64,000 bases of DNA. Source: Gallaecimonas kandeliae (GTDB taxonomy: Bacteria > Pseudomonadota > Gammaproteobacteria > Enterobacterales > Gallaecimonadaceae). The stretch spans positions 3,657,501 to 3,721,500 of the forward strand of contig NZ_CP118480.1 in NCBI RefSeq assembly GCF_030450055.1, written 5' to 3'. Each line of letters begins with the position of its first letter. Positions within the stretch are counted from its first letter, which is position 1. Both the position numbers and the translations under genes were made by a program. Below are positions 10,483-20,190 of this stretch, in pieces. Under the pieces are notes generated by a model. That model had not been told where the DNA came from. It made no database searches and saw nothing but the letters and a program-made list of their open reading frames with translations.

Positions 10483-12095
10483 GCAGCCTGCGCCTGCATA
10501 AGGTACTGAAAACCTTACTGAACCACGGCATTGACGAGCTGGTGCCGCGCCGCTTCTGGCCCTGGTACATGCGCCTCTGGCGACTCTCCCTGTTCTGGAT
10601 CCCCAACAGGCACAAGAAGAGCCCCCGCGGCCAGCGGCTGCGCCTGGCCTTCGAAGCCCTGGGGCCCGTCTACATCAAGTTCGGCCAGATGCTCTCCACC
10701 CGCCGCGACCTCTTGCCGGACGACGTGGCCCTGGAACTGGCCAAGCTGCAGGACAGGGTGCCGCCCTTCGACGGCGCCCAGGCCCGCGCCAGCATAGAGC
10801 GCAGCCTCGGCGGCCCCCTGGAGCACTGGTTTACCGACTTCGACGAGAAGCCCCTGGCCTCGGCCTCCATCGCCCAGGTGCACACGGCCCGCCTCAAGGA
10901 CAGCGGCCAGGAGGTGGTGCTCAAGGTGATCCGCCCCGGCATCCAGAAGGTGATGGCGGCCGACGTGTCCCTGATGGGCACCTTCGCCGCCCTGGCGGCC
11001 AGGCTGCTGCCGGACGGCCGCCGTCTGAGGCCCAAGGAAGTCGTCAAGGAATACCAGAAGACCCTCTTCGACGAGCTGGATCTGCTGCGCGAGGCGGCCA
11101 ACGCCATCCAGCTGAGGCGAAACTTCGAGGGCTCAGACTCCCTCTATGTGCCCGAGGTCTACCCGGATCTGTGCCGCAAGCGCCTGCTGGTGATGGAGCG
11201 CATCTACGGCATCCCAGTCGCCGACATTGACGGCCTCAAGGCCAACGGCACCAACCTCGAGCGGCTGGCGGAAAAGGGCGTGGAGGTGTTCTTCACCCAG
11301 GTGTTCAGGGATTCCTTCTTCCACGCCGACATGCACCCTGGCAACATCTTCGTGGCCTTCGAAAACCCCCAGGATCCCAAGTACATCGGCATCGACTGCG
11401 GCATCGTCGGCACCCTGGCCAAGGAAGACAAACGCTACCTCGCCGAGAACTTCGTGGCCTTCTTCAACCGCGATTACCGCAAGGTGGCGGAGCTGCACGT
11501 GGATTCGGGCTGGGTGCCCTTCGACACCAGCGTCGACGAGTTCGAGGTGGCCATCCGCACCGTCTGCGAGCCCATCTTCGAAAAGCCCCTGGCCCAGATC
11601 TCCTTCGGCCAGGTGCTGGTCAACCTCTTCAACACGGCGCGGCGCTTCAACATGGAAGTGCAGCCCCAGCTTGTGCTGCTGCAAAAGACCTTGCTTTACA
11701 TCGAAGGCCTGGGCCGCCAGCTCTACCCCGAGCTGGATCTGTGGAAGACGGCCAAGCCCTTCCTGGAAGACTGGCTGAAAGAGCAGATGGGCCCCAAGGC
11801 CATGTTCCGCCATATGAAGGCCAACCTGCCGTTCTGGGGCGAGAAGCTGCCGGAGCTGCCGGATCTCCTTTACGACAACCTGCGCCTGGCCCGGGACTGG
11901 CAACAGCGGGCCATGCTGCGTGAACAAGAACAGGCGTTGGCCGCCGACAGGCGCAGCCAGATGATGGGTTGGCAGATACTGGCCGCCAGCCTGCTGATCT
12001 CGGCGGCGGTGCTGCTGGACAAGGTGCATTGGTGGCTGCCCGCAGCCCTGGCCCTGGGCGCCCTGGTCAGTTGGATAAAGGCGCTGCGAAAATAA
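10479..12095 (+). CDS. ubiB: Ubiquinone biosynthesis regulatory protein kinase-like UbiB
   Basis: 538-aa ADCK/ABC1 atypical kinase-like ATPase needed for ubiquinone synthesis. The family KxGQ motif is present ([16 protein letters not shown]), with the Ala-rich loop [10 protein letters not shown], the HADMHPGN catalytic loop and the IDCGIVG metal-binding motif. Two C-terminal transmembrane helices (about 490-536) anchor it to the inner membrane. The start overlaps ubiJ by 4 nt. Confidence 0.97.
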   Translation: MSSLRLHKVLKTLLNHGIDELVPRRFWPWYMRLWRLSLFWIPNRHKKSPRGQRLRLAFEALGPVYIKFGQMLSTRRDLLPDDVALELAKLQDRVPPFDGAQARASIERSLGGPLEHWFTDFDEKPLASASIAQVHTARLKDSGQEVVLKVIRPGIQKVMAADVSLMGTFAALAARLLPDGRRLRPKEVVKEYQKTLFDELDLLREAANAIQLRRNFEGSDSLYVPEVYPDLCRKRLLVMERIYGIPVADIDGLKANGTNLERLAEKGVEVFFTQVFRDSFFHADMHPGNIFVAFENPQDPKYIGIDCGIVGTLAKEDKRYLAENFVAFFNRDYRKVAELHVDSGWVPFDTSVDEFEVAIRTVCEPIFEKPLAQISFGQVLVNLFNTARRFNMEVQPQLVLLQKTLLYIEGLGRQLYPELDLWKTAKPFLEDWLKEQMGPKAMFRHMKANLPFWGEKLPELPDLLYDNLRLARDWQQRAMLREQEQALAADRRSQMMGWQILAASLLISAAVLLDKVHWWLPAALALGALVSWIKALRK

Positions 12096-12097
12096 CC

Positions 12098-12119
12098 ACC
12101 AGGGGTATAATGCCCTGGT
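12098..12119 (+). promoter_or_regulatory. TATAAT box inside a 7-bp inverted repeat upstream of tatA
   Basis: ACCAGGG (12098-12104) and CCCTGGT (12113-12119) flank GTATAATG, which holds a perfect TATAAT at 12106-12111. A good -35 at standard spacing is not evident. It could be a tat promoter with an operator, or just a hairpin between ubiB and tatA. Confidence 0.35.
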
Positions 12120-12145
12120 ATGTCAGACATTATTAGAGGTTGACT

Positions 12146-12379
12146 ATGGGTATCAGCTGGCCCCAATTACTGATCTTGTTGGTGGTAGTACTAGTGCTGT
12201 TCGGCACCAAGAAGCTGCGCAACATCGGCTCTGACCTGGGCTCCGCCGTCAAGGGTTTCAAGAAGGCCATGCACGAAGACGAGGAAGCCCCCAAGAAGGA
12301 ATTGGAAGACAAGCCCGACGCCGAATTCAAAGAAGACAAGCAGGAGGACAAGGCCAAGTCTGACAAGGACAAGGTCTGA
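12146..12379 (+). CDS. tatA: Sec-independent protein translocase subunit TatA
   Basis: 77-aa pore-forming Tat subunit. An N-terminal membrane helix (residues 5-20) precedes the hallmark [15 protein letters not shown] hinge and amphipathic helix, then a highly charged Asp/Glu/Lys tail. I chose the ATG at 12146 over a TTG six bases upstream because AGAGG lies 7 nt before it and Tat proteins begin MG-[IF]. The stop overlaps tatB (TGATG). Confidence 0.96.
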   Translation: MGISWPQLLILLVVVLVLFGTKKLRNIGSDLGSAVKGFKKAMHEDEEAPKKELEDKPDAEFKEDKQEDKAKSDKDKV

Positions 12380-12735
12380 TGTTCGACATCGGCTTCGGGG
12401 AGCTGGTACTGGTGGCGCTGGTGGCGCTCATAGTGCTGGGGCCCGAACGCATGCCGGCGGCGGCCCGCACCCTGGGCCGTTGGGTGCGCACCTTCAAGGG
12501 CATGGCCCAGCAGGTGCGCAGCGAGCTGGAACGGGAATTGGAAGCCCATGAGCTCAACGAGAGCATGAAGCAGGCCGACAAGCTGGGCAAGGACCTGCCC
12601 AAGGAGCTGGAGCAGAAGGTCGAAGACATGAAGCGCAGCGCCGAGGAACTGAACAGGCCCTACGCCAAACCGGCAGAGCCACCTGCGAAGCCGGCTCCCC
12701 AGGCCGAAGACAAGTCCCAGGATCGCCATGAGTGA
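12379..12735 (+). CDS. tatB: Sec-independent protein translocase subunit TatB
   Basis: 118-aa twin-arginine receptor subunit that works with TatC. It begins [20 protein letters not shown] with the conserved Glu in the membrane helix, then GPERMPAAARTLGRW. The tail is a long amphipathic helix followed by a Pro/Ala-rich end. It overlaps tatA by 1 nt and tatC by 8 nt. Confidence 0.96.
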   Translation: MFDIGFGELVLVALVALIVLGPERMPAAARTLGRWVRTFKGMAQQVRSELERELEAHELNESMKQADKLGKDLPKELEQKVEDMKRSAEELNRPYAKPAEPPAKPAPQAEDKSQDRHE

Positions 12736-13459
12736 GATGCCCCTGCTGCAGCACCTGCTGGAGCTGCGTTCCCGCCTGCTGCGCGCCCTGATGGCGGTGG
12801 GGCTGATGCTGCTGGTCACCGCCTTTTTCGCCAAGGATCTCTACCACCACCTGGCGCTGCCGCTGATCAGCCATCTGCCCAAGGGCGCTTCGATGATCGC
12901 CACAGACGTGGCCTCGCCCTTCTTCGCGCCCTTCAAGCTGGCCCTGGTGCTGGCCTTCTTCGCGGCCATGCCGGCCATCCTCTACCAGATCTGGGCCTTC
13001 GTGGCCCCAGGCCTCTACCAGCACGAGCGCCGCCTGGTGGCGCCGCTGCTGGCCGTCAGCAGCCTGCTCTTCTACGGTGGCATCGCCTTCGCCTATTTCG
13101 TGGTGTTCCCGGTGATCTTCGCCTTCTTCACCTCGGTGGCCCCCGAAGGGGTGACCATAGCCACCGACATCTCCAGTTACCTGGATTTCGTACTCAAGCT
13201 GTTCTTCGCCTTTGGCCTCGCCTTCGAGATCCCCATCTTCGTGCTGCTGCTCTGCTATACGGGCGTGACCGACATCCAGAGCCTCAGCGCCAAGCGTCCC
13301 TATATCGTCGTTATCGCCTTCACACTGGGCATGCTGTTGACCCCGCCCGACGTGATTTCCCAGACCCTGCTGGCCGTGCCCATGTGGCTGCTGTTCGAAT
13401 CCGGCCTACTGATGGCCAGGCTGGTGGGTCTGAAACCCAAGGATGAGGAGCCCTCATGA
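12728..13459 (+). CDS. tatC: Sec-independent protein translocase subunit TatC
   Basis: 243-aa polytopic receptor for twin-arginine signal peptides. It has the N-terminal LLQHLLELRSRLLRAL signature, FAAMPAILYQIWAFVAPGLY and FGLAFEIPIFVLLL, with six predicted membrane spans. It overlaps the next gene by 4 nt, so the exported protein downstream is probably made from the same mRNA. Confidence 0.97.
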   Translation: MSEMPLLQHLLELRSRLLRALMAVGLMLLVTAFFAKDLYHHLALPLISHLPKGASMIATDVASPFFAPFKLALVLAFFAAMPAILYQIWAFVAPGLYQHERRLVAPLLAVSSLLFYGGIAFAYFVVFPVIFAFFTSVAPEGVTIATDISSYLDFVLKLFFAFGLAFEIPIFVLLLCYTGVTDIQSLSAKRPYIVVIAFTLGMLLTPPDVISQTLLAVPMWLLFESGLLMARLVGLKPKDEEPS

Positions 13460-13950
13460 AACTGCGTTACCTGCCCCTGCTGGTCCTGGCCTTCGGCGCC
13501 AGTGCCAATATCCAAGACAAGCTGGCCCAATGCGCCCAATTGAGCGACGACGGCCTGCGCCTGGCCTGTTTCGATGCCCTGGCCAAGCAGGCCAGGAGCC
13601 AAGGCGACATGGCCGTAGCTCCTGTGACTTCCGCCGAGGAACAGGCTCTGCAGCGCCCCAAGGTGGTGGCAGAGACCCATGACCCCGTGGCCAGCTTCGG
13701 CATGGAGCAGCAGGTCGAGAAGAAACACGAGCTGGACAGCATCAAGGCGGTGGTGGTCAAGATCAACAAAGACCCCTACGGCAAGCTGATCCTGGTGCTG
13801 GATAACGGCCAGACCTGGAAGCAGGGTGACAGCGGTTACAGCGGTATCAAGACCGGCGACACCGTCAAGCTGGAGAAGGGTGCCCTGGGCGCCGTCTACC
13901 TGGGCAAGGACGGCGGCGGCCGCACCATCAGGGTCAGCCGCAGCAAATGA
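13456..13950 (+). CDS. Small exported protein with CAxL..DxxRLACFD motif, function unknown
   Basis: 164-aa secreted protein. The signal peptide MKLRYLPLLVLAFGASA is followed by a two-Cys motif (CAQL...RLACFD) that recurs in VasI-like and other periplasmic proteins. The C-terminal half looks like a small beta-barrel (LILVLDNGQTWKQGD, DTVKLEKGALGAVYL). It lies between tatC and tatD with 4-nt overlaps on both sides. No type VI secretion genes are nearby, so the VasI resemblance should not be read as function. Confidence 0.75.
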   Translation: MKLRYLPLLVLAFGASANIQDKLAQCAQLSDDGLRLACFDALAKQARSQGDMAVAPVTSAEEQALQRPKVVAETHDPVASFGMEQQVEKKHELDSIKAVVVKINKDPYGKLILVLDNGQTWKQGDSGYSGIKTGDTVKLEKGALGAVYLGKDGGGRTIRVSRSK

Positions 13951-14729
13951 GGCTCTGCGACATCGCCATCAACTTGACCGACGGCGCCTTTGACGCCGAC
14001 CGGGAGCAGGTGGTGGCGACCGCCTCTGACGCCGGCGTGCCCTACCTGATACTGACAGGGACCAGCGAGGCCGAGAGCGAGAAGGCCGCCGACTACGCGG
14101 CCGGCCGCCCCGGCCTCTACGCCACCGCCGGCGTCCACCCCCACTATGCCGCCGAGGCCTCCCCGGGCTTTATCGAGAGGCTGCGACAACTTGCGGTCCG
14201 GCCCGAGGTGCTGGCCATAGGGGAATGTGGCCTGGACTTCTTCCGGGATCTCTCGCCACGCCCTGTCCAGGAGGCCGTCTTCGAAGCGCAGCTGGCGCTG
14301 GCGGCCGAGCTCAAGATGCCGGTGCTGCTCCACGAGCGGGAGGCCGGCGAGCGCCAATACCAGATACTGCGCCAATACCGGGACAAGCTGCCCGGCGCCG
14401 TGGCCCACTGCTTCACCGGCGACGAGGCCACCCTCAAGCGCTGGCTGGAGCTGGATCTCCATGTGGGTATCACCGGCTGGATCTGCGATGAACGCCGCGG
14501 CGGCCACCTCAAGGAACTGGTGCGCCTGATCCCCGAGGACAGGCTGCTGCTGGAGACCGACGCCCCCTACCTGATCCCGCGGGATCTCAAGCTCAAGCAC
14601 AGACGCAACGAGCCCCAGTACCTGCCCCATATTCTTGCCACCGTCGCTGCGTGCCGCCGGCAGGACCCAGAAGCCCTGGCAGCCAGTACCCTGGCCAACA
14701 GCCAGCGCCTTTTCGGGTTCACCGGGTAG
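13947..14729 (+). CDS. tatD: TatD family metal-dependent DNase
   Basis: 260-aa TIM-barrel hydrolase, the same length as E. coli TatD. Family motifs are present: DIAINLTD, TAGVHPHYA, AIGECGLDFFRD, VLLHEREA, VAHCFTGDE and LLETDAPYLIPRDL, carrying the His/Glu/Asp metal ligands. TatD enzymes act as DNA 3'-exonucleases in repair; clustering with tat genes is positional, not a role in export. The start overlaps the previous gene by 4 nt. Confidence 0.95.
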   Translation: MRLCDIAINLTDGAFDADREQVVATASDAGVPYLILTGTSEAESEKAADYAAGRPGLYATAGVHPHYAAEASPGFIERLRQLAVRPEVLAIGECGLDFFRDLSPRPVQEAVFEAQLALAAELKMPVLLHEREAGERQYQILRQYRDKLPGAVAHCFTGDEATLKRWLELDLHVGITGWICDERRGGHLKELVRLIPEDRLLLETDAPYLIPRDLKLKHRRNEPQYLPHILATVAACRRQDPEALAASTLANSQRLFGFTG

Positions 14730-15761
<1,032 letters not shown>

Positions 15762-15882
15762 GCAGGGGCCCAAAGCCCTGTTGCAGCCCATTGAGTTTCA
15801 CTTAGGCTGCTCACTGGAATATTGATAGATCCTAATCAAGGCACTGGAACCTCGGTGCCTTCGGAAAAATGCGAGGACGTTG

Positions 15883-16596
15883 ATGAAAGTGTCCGTAGTG
15901 ATACCTGCCAAGAACGAGTCGGAAAACCTGCCCGGCCTGCTGGCGGAAATCCAGGCCAGCCTGGCCGATGTGCCCTTCGAAGTGGTGGTCATAGACGACG
16001 CGTCGGAAGACAACAGCTGGGCGCTGCTGACCGAGATGAAGCAACAGCACGACTGGCTGCGCGCCCTGCGCTTCGCCAAGAGCTGCGGCCAAAGCACCGC
16101 CATCTGGCACGGCGGCCGCGCCGCCCGCGGCCAGTACGTGGTCACCATAGACGGTGACGGCCAGAACGACCCGGCCGACATTCCCAAGCTGCTGGCCCTG
16201 GCCGAGAGCCAGCCCGAAGGCCCGCTCTGCGTCTGCGGCATCCGCACCCGCCGCAATGACAGCTGGGGCAAGCGCATGTCCTCCAAGATCGCCAACGGCG
16301 TGCGCCGCCGCCTGCTCAACGACGATGTGGTGGATACCGGCTGTGGCCTCAAGTTGATCAGCCGTGAGCTGTTCCTGACCCTGCCTTACTTCAACCACAT
16401 GCACCGCTACTTCCCGGCCCTGTCCAAGCGCGCCGGCGCCAAGGTGCTGAGCCAGCCCGTCAACCACAGGGCCCGTACCGCCGGTGTTTCCAAGTACGGC
16501 CTCAACAACCGCCTCTGGGTGGGCCTGGTCGACATGTTCGGGGTACGTTGGCTGCAGAAAAGGGCCAAGCTGCCCACCCTCACCGAGGAACTGTGA
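15883..16596 (+). CDS. Glycosyltransferase family 2 (polyprenyl-phosphate sugar transferase, DPM1/ArnC-like)
   Basis: 237-aa cytoplasmic GT-A enzyme without membrane helices, like dolichol-phosphate mannose synthase. Visible motifs are VIPAKNESENLPGLL, VIDDASEDNSW and TIDGDGQNDPADIPKLL (metal-binding DxD type). I chose the ATG at 15883, preceded by GAGGA, rather than the TTG just before it. The stop overlaps the LABN gene (TGATG), and an ArnT-like transferase follows. The set fits transfer of a sugar to undecaprenyl phosphate; the sugar cannot be told from sequence. Confidence 0.85.
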   Translation: MKVSVVIPAKNESENLPGLLAEIQASLADVPFEVVVIDDASEDNSWALLTEMKQQHDWLRALRFAKSCGQSTAIWHGGRAARGQYVVTIDGDGQNDPADIPKLLALAESQPEGPLCVCGIRTRRNDSWGKRMSSKIANGVRRRLLNDDVVDTGCGLKLISRELFLTLPYFNHMHRYFPALSKRAGAKVLSQPVNHRARTAGVSKYGLNNRLWVGLVDMFGVRWLQKRAKLPTLTEEL

Positions 16597-16862
16597 TGAA
16601 AGAAAACCTCTGGCTGGTGGTCGGCTTCGCCGGCCAGCTGCTTTTTTCCGCTCGCTTCCTGCTGCAATGGCTGGCCAGTGAAAAGGCCAAGCAGAGCATA
16701 GTGCCCAAGGCCTTCTGGTATTTCTCCCTGGGCGGCTCCACATTGCTGCTGGTCTACGCCGTCTACCGCCAGGACCCGGTGTTCATGGTCGGCCAGGGCG
16801 CAGGCCTTGCCATCTACCTGCGCAACCTGCAGCTGATCAAGGCCCATGAGAGCCGAAACTGA
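16596..16862 (+). CDS. Lipid-A-disaccharide synthase N-terminal-like (LABN) membrane protein
   Basis: 88-aa membrane protein with three predicted helices. It has the LABN-family hallmarks FAGQLLFSARFLLQWLASE and FWYFSLGGSTLLLVYA. Stand-alone LABN proteins lie beside polyprenyl-phosphate glycosyltransferases and are thought to help move the lipid-linked sugar across the membrane (family-level inference). It overlaps the GT2 gene by 1 nt; the gene downstream starts about 5 nt after, or just inside, its end. Confidence 0.85.
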   Translation: MKENLWLVVGFAGQLLFSARFLLQWLASEKAKQSIVPKAFWYFSLGGSTLLLVYAVYRQDPVFMVGQGAGLAIYLRNLQLIKAHESRN

Positions 16863-16866
16863 CGCC

Positions 16867-18510
16867 ATGAAAGCAGACAACACCTACCGCCTTGGCTGGC
16901 TGATGCTGGCCGTCGTGGTGCTGGCCGGCATCGGCCTGCGCTGGCCCTGGCCGGCGGACGAACCCCGCTTCGCCCTCATCGCCCAGGAGATGGTCAACAC
17001 CGGCCAGTGGCTGATCCCGCACCGGGTGGGTGAACTCTATCCGGACAAGCCGCCCATCTTCATGTGGGCCATAGCCCTCTTCGTCTGGCTCAAGGTGCCG
17101 CTGAAGCTGGCCTTCCTGCTGCCTTCGGCCCTGGCCGGCCTGGGTACCGCCTGGCTGACGGTGGACCTGTCCCGCCGCCTCTTCGGCCAGGAAGCGGCGA
17201 CCCGCACCCTCTGGCTGTTGGCCTTCACCCTGCAGTTCACATTGCAGGCCAAGACGGCCCAGATCGACATGCTGGTGGTGTTCTGGATCACCTTGGGCGG
17301 CTACGGCCTGGCCAGGCACCTGCTGCTGGGGCCGGACTGGCGCTGGTACTTCATCGGCTTTGCCGCCGCCGGCTTCGGGGTCATCACCAAAGGGGTAGGG
17401 GTACTGGCGCTGTTCCTGCTGCTGCCGCTGCTCTGGCGCAAAGATCTGCGGGCCAATATGAGCAAGCGCGGCTGGCTGGGCCCGCTGGTGCTGCTGGCGG
17501 CCATCGCCACCTGGGGCCTGCCCATGCTCTGGTACGCCGCCCACAGCAGCAACCCGGAAGCCATGGCCTACAGGGACAACATCCTCTTCAACCAGACCGC
17601 CAACCGCTATGTCCATTCCCTGGGCCACAAGAAGCCCTTCTGGTATTACCTGGTCGAAGTGGTGCCGGTATTCTGGCTACCGCTGTCGCTGATGATCCCC
17701 TTCCTGGCCAAGACATGGTGGAAGGAAAAGGCGCGGCCTGAAGTGCTGTTGCCACTGGTGATGGTGGTGGCGGTACTGCTGTTCTTCTCCATCAGCCCCG
17801 GCAAGCGCGGCGTCTACATCACCCCGGCCCTGCCCTGGCTGGCCCTGGTGACGGCGCCCTTCCTGGAGCAGGCCCTGGCCGGCCGCTGGTGCCAGCGCCT
17901 GTGGCGTGGCCTGGGTTGGCTGCTGACGGCAGCGCTGCTGATCGCCGCCGCCCTGCCAAAGGCCCACAAGCTGCTGGGCACCGAAGGCGTGGTGTTCCTG
18001 GCCGTCACAGGCATCTTGATGCTGGCCGCCCAGTGGCTGAGCCGCAACAAGCCCGTCTGGCAGGGCTGGGGCTGGGTGATAGGGGGCTTCTGGCTGGGCT
18101 ATAGCCTGCTGGGCGGGCCTGCCCTTGATACCGTACGCACCCCCGTCGACATCATGGCCAAGGTCAGCCAGCGCATCGGGCCCGATGGCAAGCTGGCGCT
18201 GCTGGACTACAAGGAGCAGTTCGCCCTCTTTGCCGACAGGCCAGTGGTGCAGTTTGGCTTCCATGGCGACCTGCCTGCCCAGCGGGCCGCCGCCCGCGAC
18301 TGGGTGCAGCAGGGCCAGCAGTACTATGTGCTGGGACCCAAGCGCAACATAGAGCAGTGCTTCAAGCTGAGTGACGACCTCTTCGTGGGCGATCGCCACG
18401 GTGGCCTCTGGTACCTGGTCAGCGCCGACCAGCTCAAGCCCGGCTGCGAGCCTGGCGTGGAGCCGGCCCCACGCTACCAGGGGCCCGATTACGGCGTTAT
18501 CAAGCCCTGA
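16867..18510 (+). CDS. ArnT/PMT-like glycosyltransferase family 39/83 membrane protein
   Basis: About 547-aa integral membrane transferase with a dozen predicted helices. The first periplasmic loop has the catalytic-type PADEPRFALIAQEMV segment and the LYPDKPPIFMWAIALF motif, matching ArnT (PDETRYAEISREM, YFEKPIAGYW). A soluble C-terminal domain follows the last helix. The ATG at 16867 gives a start close to helix 1, as in ArnT; an in-frame ATG at 16846 is an alternative. It probably moves a sugar from an undecaprenyl carrier to lipid A or another envelope acceptor, as the last step of this three-gene cassette. Confidence 0.85.
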   Translation: MKADNTYRLGWLMLAVVVLAGIGLRWPWPADEPRFALIAQEMVNTGQWLIPHRVGELYPDKPPIFMWAIALFVWLKVPLKLAFLLPSALAGLGTAWLTVDLSRRLFGQEAATRTLWLLAFTLQFTLQAKTAQIDMLVVFWITLGGYGLARHLLLGPDWRWYFIGFAAAGFGVITKGVGVLALFLLLPLLWRKDLRANMSKRGWLGPLVLLAAIATWGLPMLWYAAHSSNPEAMAYRDNILFNQTANRYVHSLGHKKPFWYYLVEVVPVFWLPLSLMIPFLAKTWWKEKARPEVLLPLVMVVAVLLFFSISPGKRGVYITPALPWLALVTAPFLEQALAGRWCQRLWRGLGWLLTAALLIAAALPKAHKLLGTEGVVFLAVTGILMLAAQWLSRNKPVWQGWGWVIGGFWLGYSLLGGPALDTVRTPVDIMAKVSQRIGPDGKLALLDYKEQFALFADRPVVQFGFHGDLPAQRAAARDWVQQGQQYYVLGPKRNIEQCFKLSDDLFVGDRHGGLWYLVSADQLKPGCEPGVEPAPRYQGPDYGVIKP

Positions 18511-18515
18511 TCCTT

Positions 18516-18583
18516 CCCTGGACCTGTCGAAGGTCCAGGGAAAACCCCAAACAAAAGCCCCGGCATCAGGCCGGGGCTTTTTT
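18516..18583. terminator. Twin hairpin terminator between convergent genes
   Basis: A first hairpin, CCCTGGACC / GGTCCAGGG (18516-18540), is followed by a second, AAAGCCCCGGC / GCCGGGGCTTT (18554-18580), with A and T runs on either side. It can work for the + strand glycosyltransferase operon and the - strand regulator. Confidence 0.85.
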
Positions 18584-18597
18584 CATGGTAACCAGGA

Positions 18598-19473
18598 TCA
18601 ATTGTCGTCCGTCTTACCCAGCAGGGCCGCCGCCAACTGGCTGGCCAGGCGTTCCCGCTCCAACAGGTAGTAATGGCCTGTTTCGTTGGCCCGGCCGATG
18701 AACTCCATGCCCAGCACGTTGCAGAGAGAGTCGGCATCGCCGCGGTAGCCGCGCCAGATCACGCCGTGGATATGGCTGTGACGGGTGATGCGGTCCATCA
18801 GCTTGCGCAGGCACCTTTCCAACTGGCTGTCGCAAAGACCACCGGCATGGGTGACCAGCAGATAGCAGGGGGCGTTTTCTTCCGGCAACTGCCCTGGGGT
18901 CAGCTTGCTGAAGTAGTCATCCCCGTCGATGGCGATGGCGTCCTTGGCCGACTTCTTTATGGGCACCATGACCATGTGGGCCAACAGCAGGTCGTGATGG
19001 CGGATCAACTGGTGGGACAGGCGGCCCTCGGCATTCAAGCGGCGGCAGGCCTCGATCATGACGTCGCCACTGTCGCAGGCGCCCACCCAACCGTAGAAGC
19101 GCTCGAACTCGGCCTGGTCATCCTCGCTCATCTCGACCCCCACCTTCAGGTGGTCGGCAACTCGGTAGCGATAGAAGAAGGCGCGCAGGCGGGTCCAAGG
19201 CTCGCGCAGCAGGAAGGCATCCGCCAGCTCTTTGGCTTCGTCGTCCTCACTCTCACAGAGCGTTTTCAGGGGGTCGTCCCCCACGGCGGCAATGATCTGG
19301 GCCTGGCGGTAAAGAGAAGGCGTAGTCACCCCCCGCTCCCATCGACTGATGGTCACGGCATCCAACCTGGCAAAGGCTTCTCTGCGGCAGGAGAGGTGGT
19401 GTGCGAACTCTTCCTGCGAAAGACCCAAAGTACGCCGTTTCGCTTTCACGAAAGCGGAAAATTCAAAATTCAT
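18598..19473 (-). CDS. XRE-family transcriptional regulator with long C-terminal domain
   Basis: 291-aa DNA-binding protein. The N-terminal helix-turn-helix (about residues 5-75) has RRTLGLSQEEFAHHL and TISRWERGVTTPS. The remaining ~200 residues form a separate domain; its end (RDITRHSHIHG-like helix, then GVIWRGYRGDADSLCNVLG and MEFIGR) resembles the last part of a GNAT acyltransferase fold, but I cannot confirm an acetyl-CoA site. The ATG at 19473 has AGGTGG upstream; a TTG directly before it is less likely. A 16-bp palindrome lies in its first codons. Target and ligand are unknown. Confidence 0.75.
   Translation of the reverse strand: MNFEFSAFVKAKRRTLGLSQEEFAHHLSCRREAFARLDAVTISRWERGVTTPSLYRQAQIIAAVGDDPLKTLCESEDDEAKELADAFLLREPWTRLRAFFYRYRVADHLKVGVEMSEDDQAEFERFYGWVGACDSGDVMIEACRRLNAEGRLSHQLIRHHDLLLAHMVMVPIKKSAKDAIAIDGDDYFSKLTPGQLPEENAPCYLLVTHAGGLCDSQLERCLRKLMDRITRHSHIHGVIWRGYRGDADSLCNVLGMEFIGRANETGHYYLLERERLASQLAAALLGKTDDN
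19441..19456. promoter_or_regulatory. Perfect 7-2-7 palindrome in the XRE gene start, possible operator
   Basis: CGCTTTC-AC-GAAAGCG is a perfect inverted repeat 17-32 nt downstream of the ATG of the XRE gene. Size and symmetry fit an XRE dimer site for autoregulation, but it also encodes the KAK codons and may be chance. Confidence 0.25.
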
Positions 19474-19657
19474 CAACCACCTATTGTGCTTGAAGTTGTT
19501 TGGCAGTGGTCGCGCCGCAAGTGTCCCTTTTTGGCGTTGCTCCGGTAAATAGCATTATGGGCCATAGAGTCCATTATCATGCCTATTTCTTAAGCTCTTG
19601 TTATTTAAGATGCCAATGTTAGTCTTTAAGGAGTTGTTACACTTTTTGAGAAACAGC

Positions 19658-20134
19658 ATGCCGCGTATCTGGCTTTTTGTCACCCTGTGTTTTTACGCCG
19701 CTTTTGCCCAGGCTGGCGTCTATCAGTGCAAGACGGCACAGGGCAAAGTGGAGTATCGGGATACCCCTTGCCAGCACGGCATCCAGAGACTTTACCAGAA
19801 AGACAAGACGGGTCCCCAATCCAAGACCCGCGTTACCCGCAGCCAGCAGTTCAAGCCCCTGGTCGGGCAATGGTGCAACTTCGCCACGTCCCTTTCCCTG
19901 ACCGGTGCCAAGGATCTCAGCAAACCTGCCCAGTGGACCTTCGGTGACCGCCAGTTGGAGGTGGTCAATGGCCCCCTCCAGATCCTCAGCGACTTCAGCC
20001 AGGAAGAGGAGCTGCTGCAGGTGGATGACCCCCGCTTGGGTAACTACCATCTGGTCATGCAAGGTGCCGACGGCATGGTAATGAAAGGCGACTACGGCTA
20101 CTACTTCTTTAGGCGCGGCCACTGCGCACCTTGA
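19658..20134 (+). CDS. Small exported DUF4124-type protein
   Basis: 158-aa exported protein. The signal peptide MPRIWLFVTLCFYAAFAQA is followed by GVYQCKTAQGKVEYRDTPC, the DUF4124 pattern (short beta-hairpin with two Cys). The rest has no family I recognise. I chose the ATG at 19658 because the signal peptide begins there and GAG lies 7 nt before it; a TTG at 19646, 12 nt downstream of a strong AAGGAG, is an alternative. The upstream 184 nt are unusually AT-rich and probably hold divergent promoters for this gene and the XRE regulator. Confidence 0.7.
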   Translation: MPRIWLFVTLCFYAAFAQAGVYQCKTAQGKVEYRDTPCQHGIQRLYQKDKTGPQSKTRVTRSQQFKPLVGQWCNFATSLSLTGAKDLSKPAQWTFGDRQLEVVNGPLQILSDFSQEEELLQVDDPRLGNYHLVMQGADGMVMKGDYGYYFFRRGHCAP

Positions 20135-20190
20135 TGTCCGGCTACAAGCGTTGTACTTATTAGGCCGCTTGCAATCATAAGAAGACTCCC

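Noticed and set aside
15762-15800. Hairpin after hemB (CAGGG...CCCTG)
   Set aside because: Short stem with a GC-rich loop and no T run; not convincing as a terminator.
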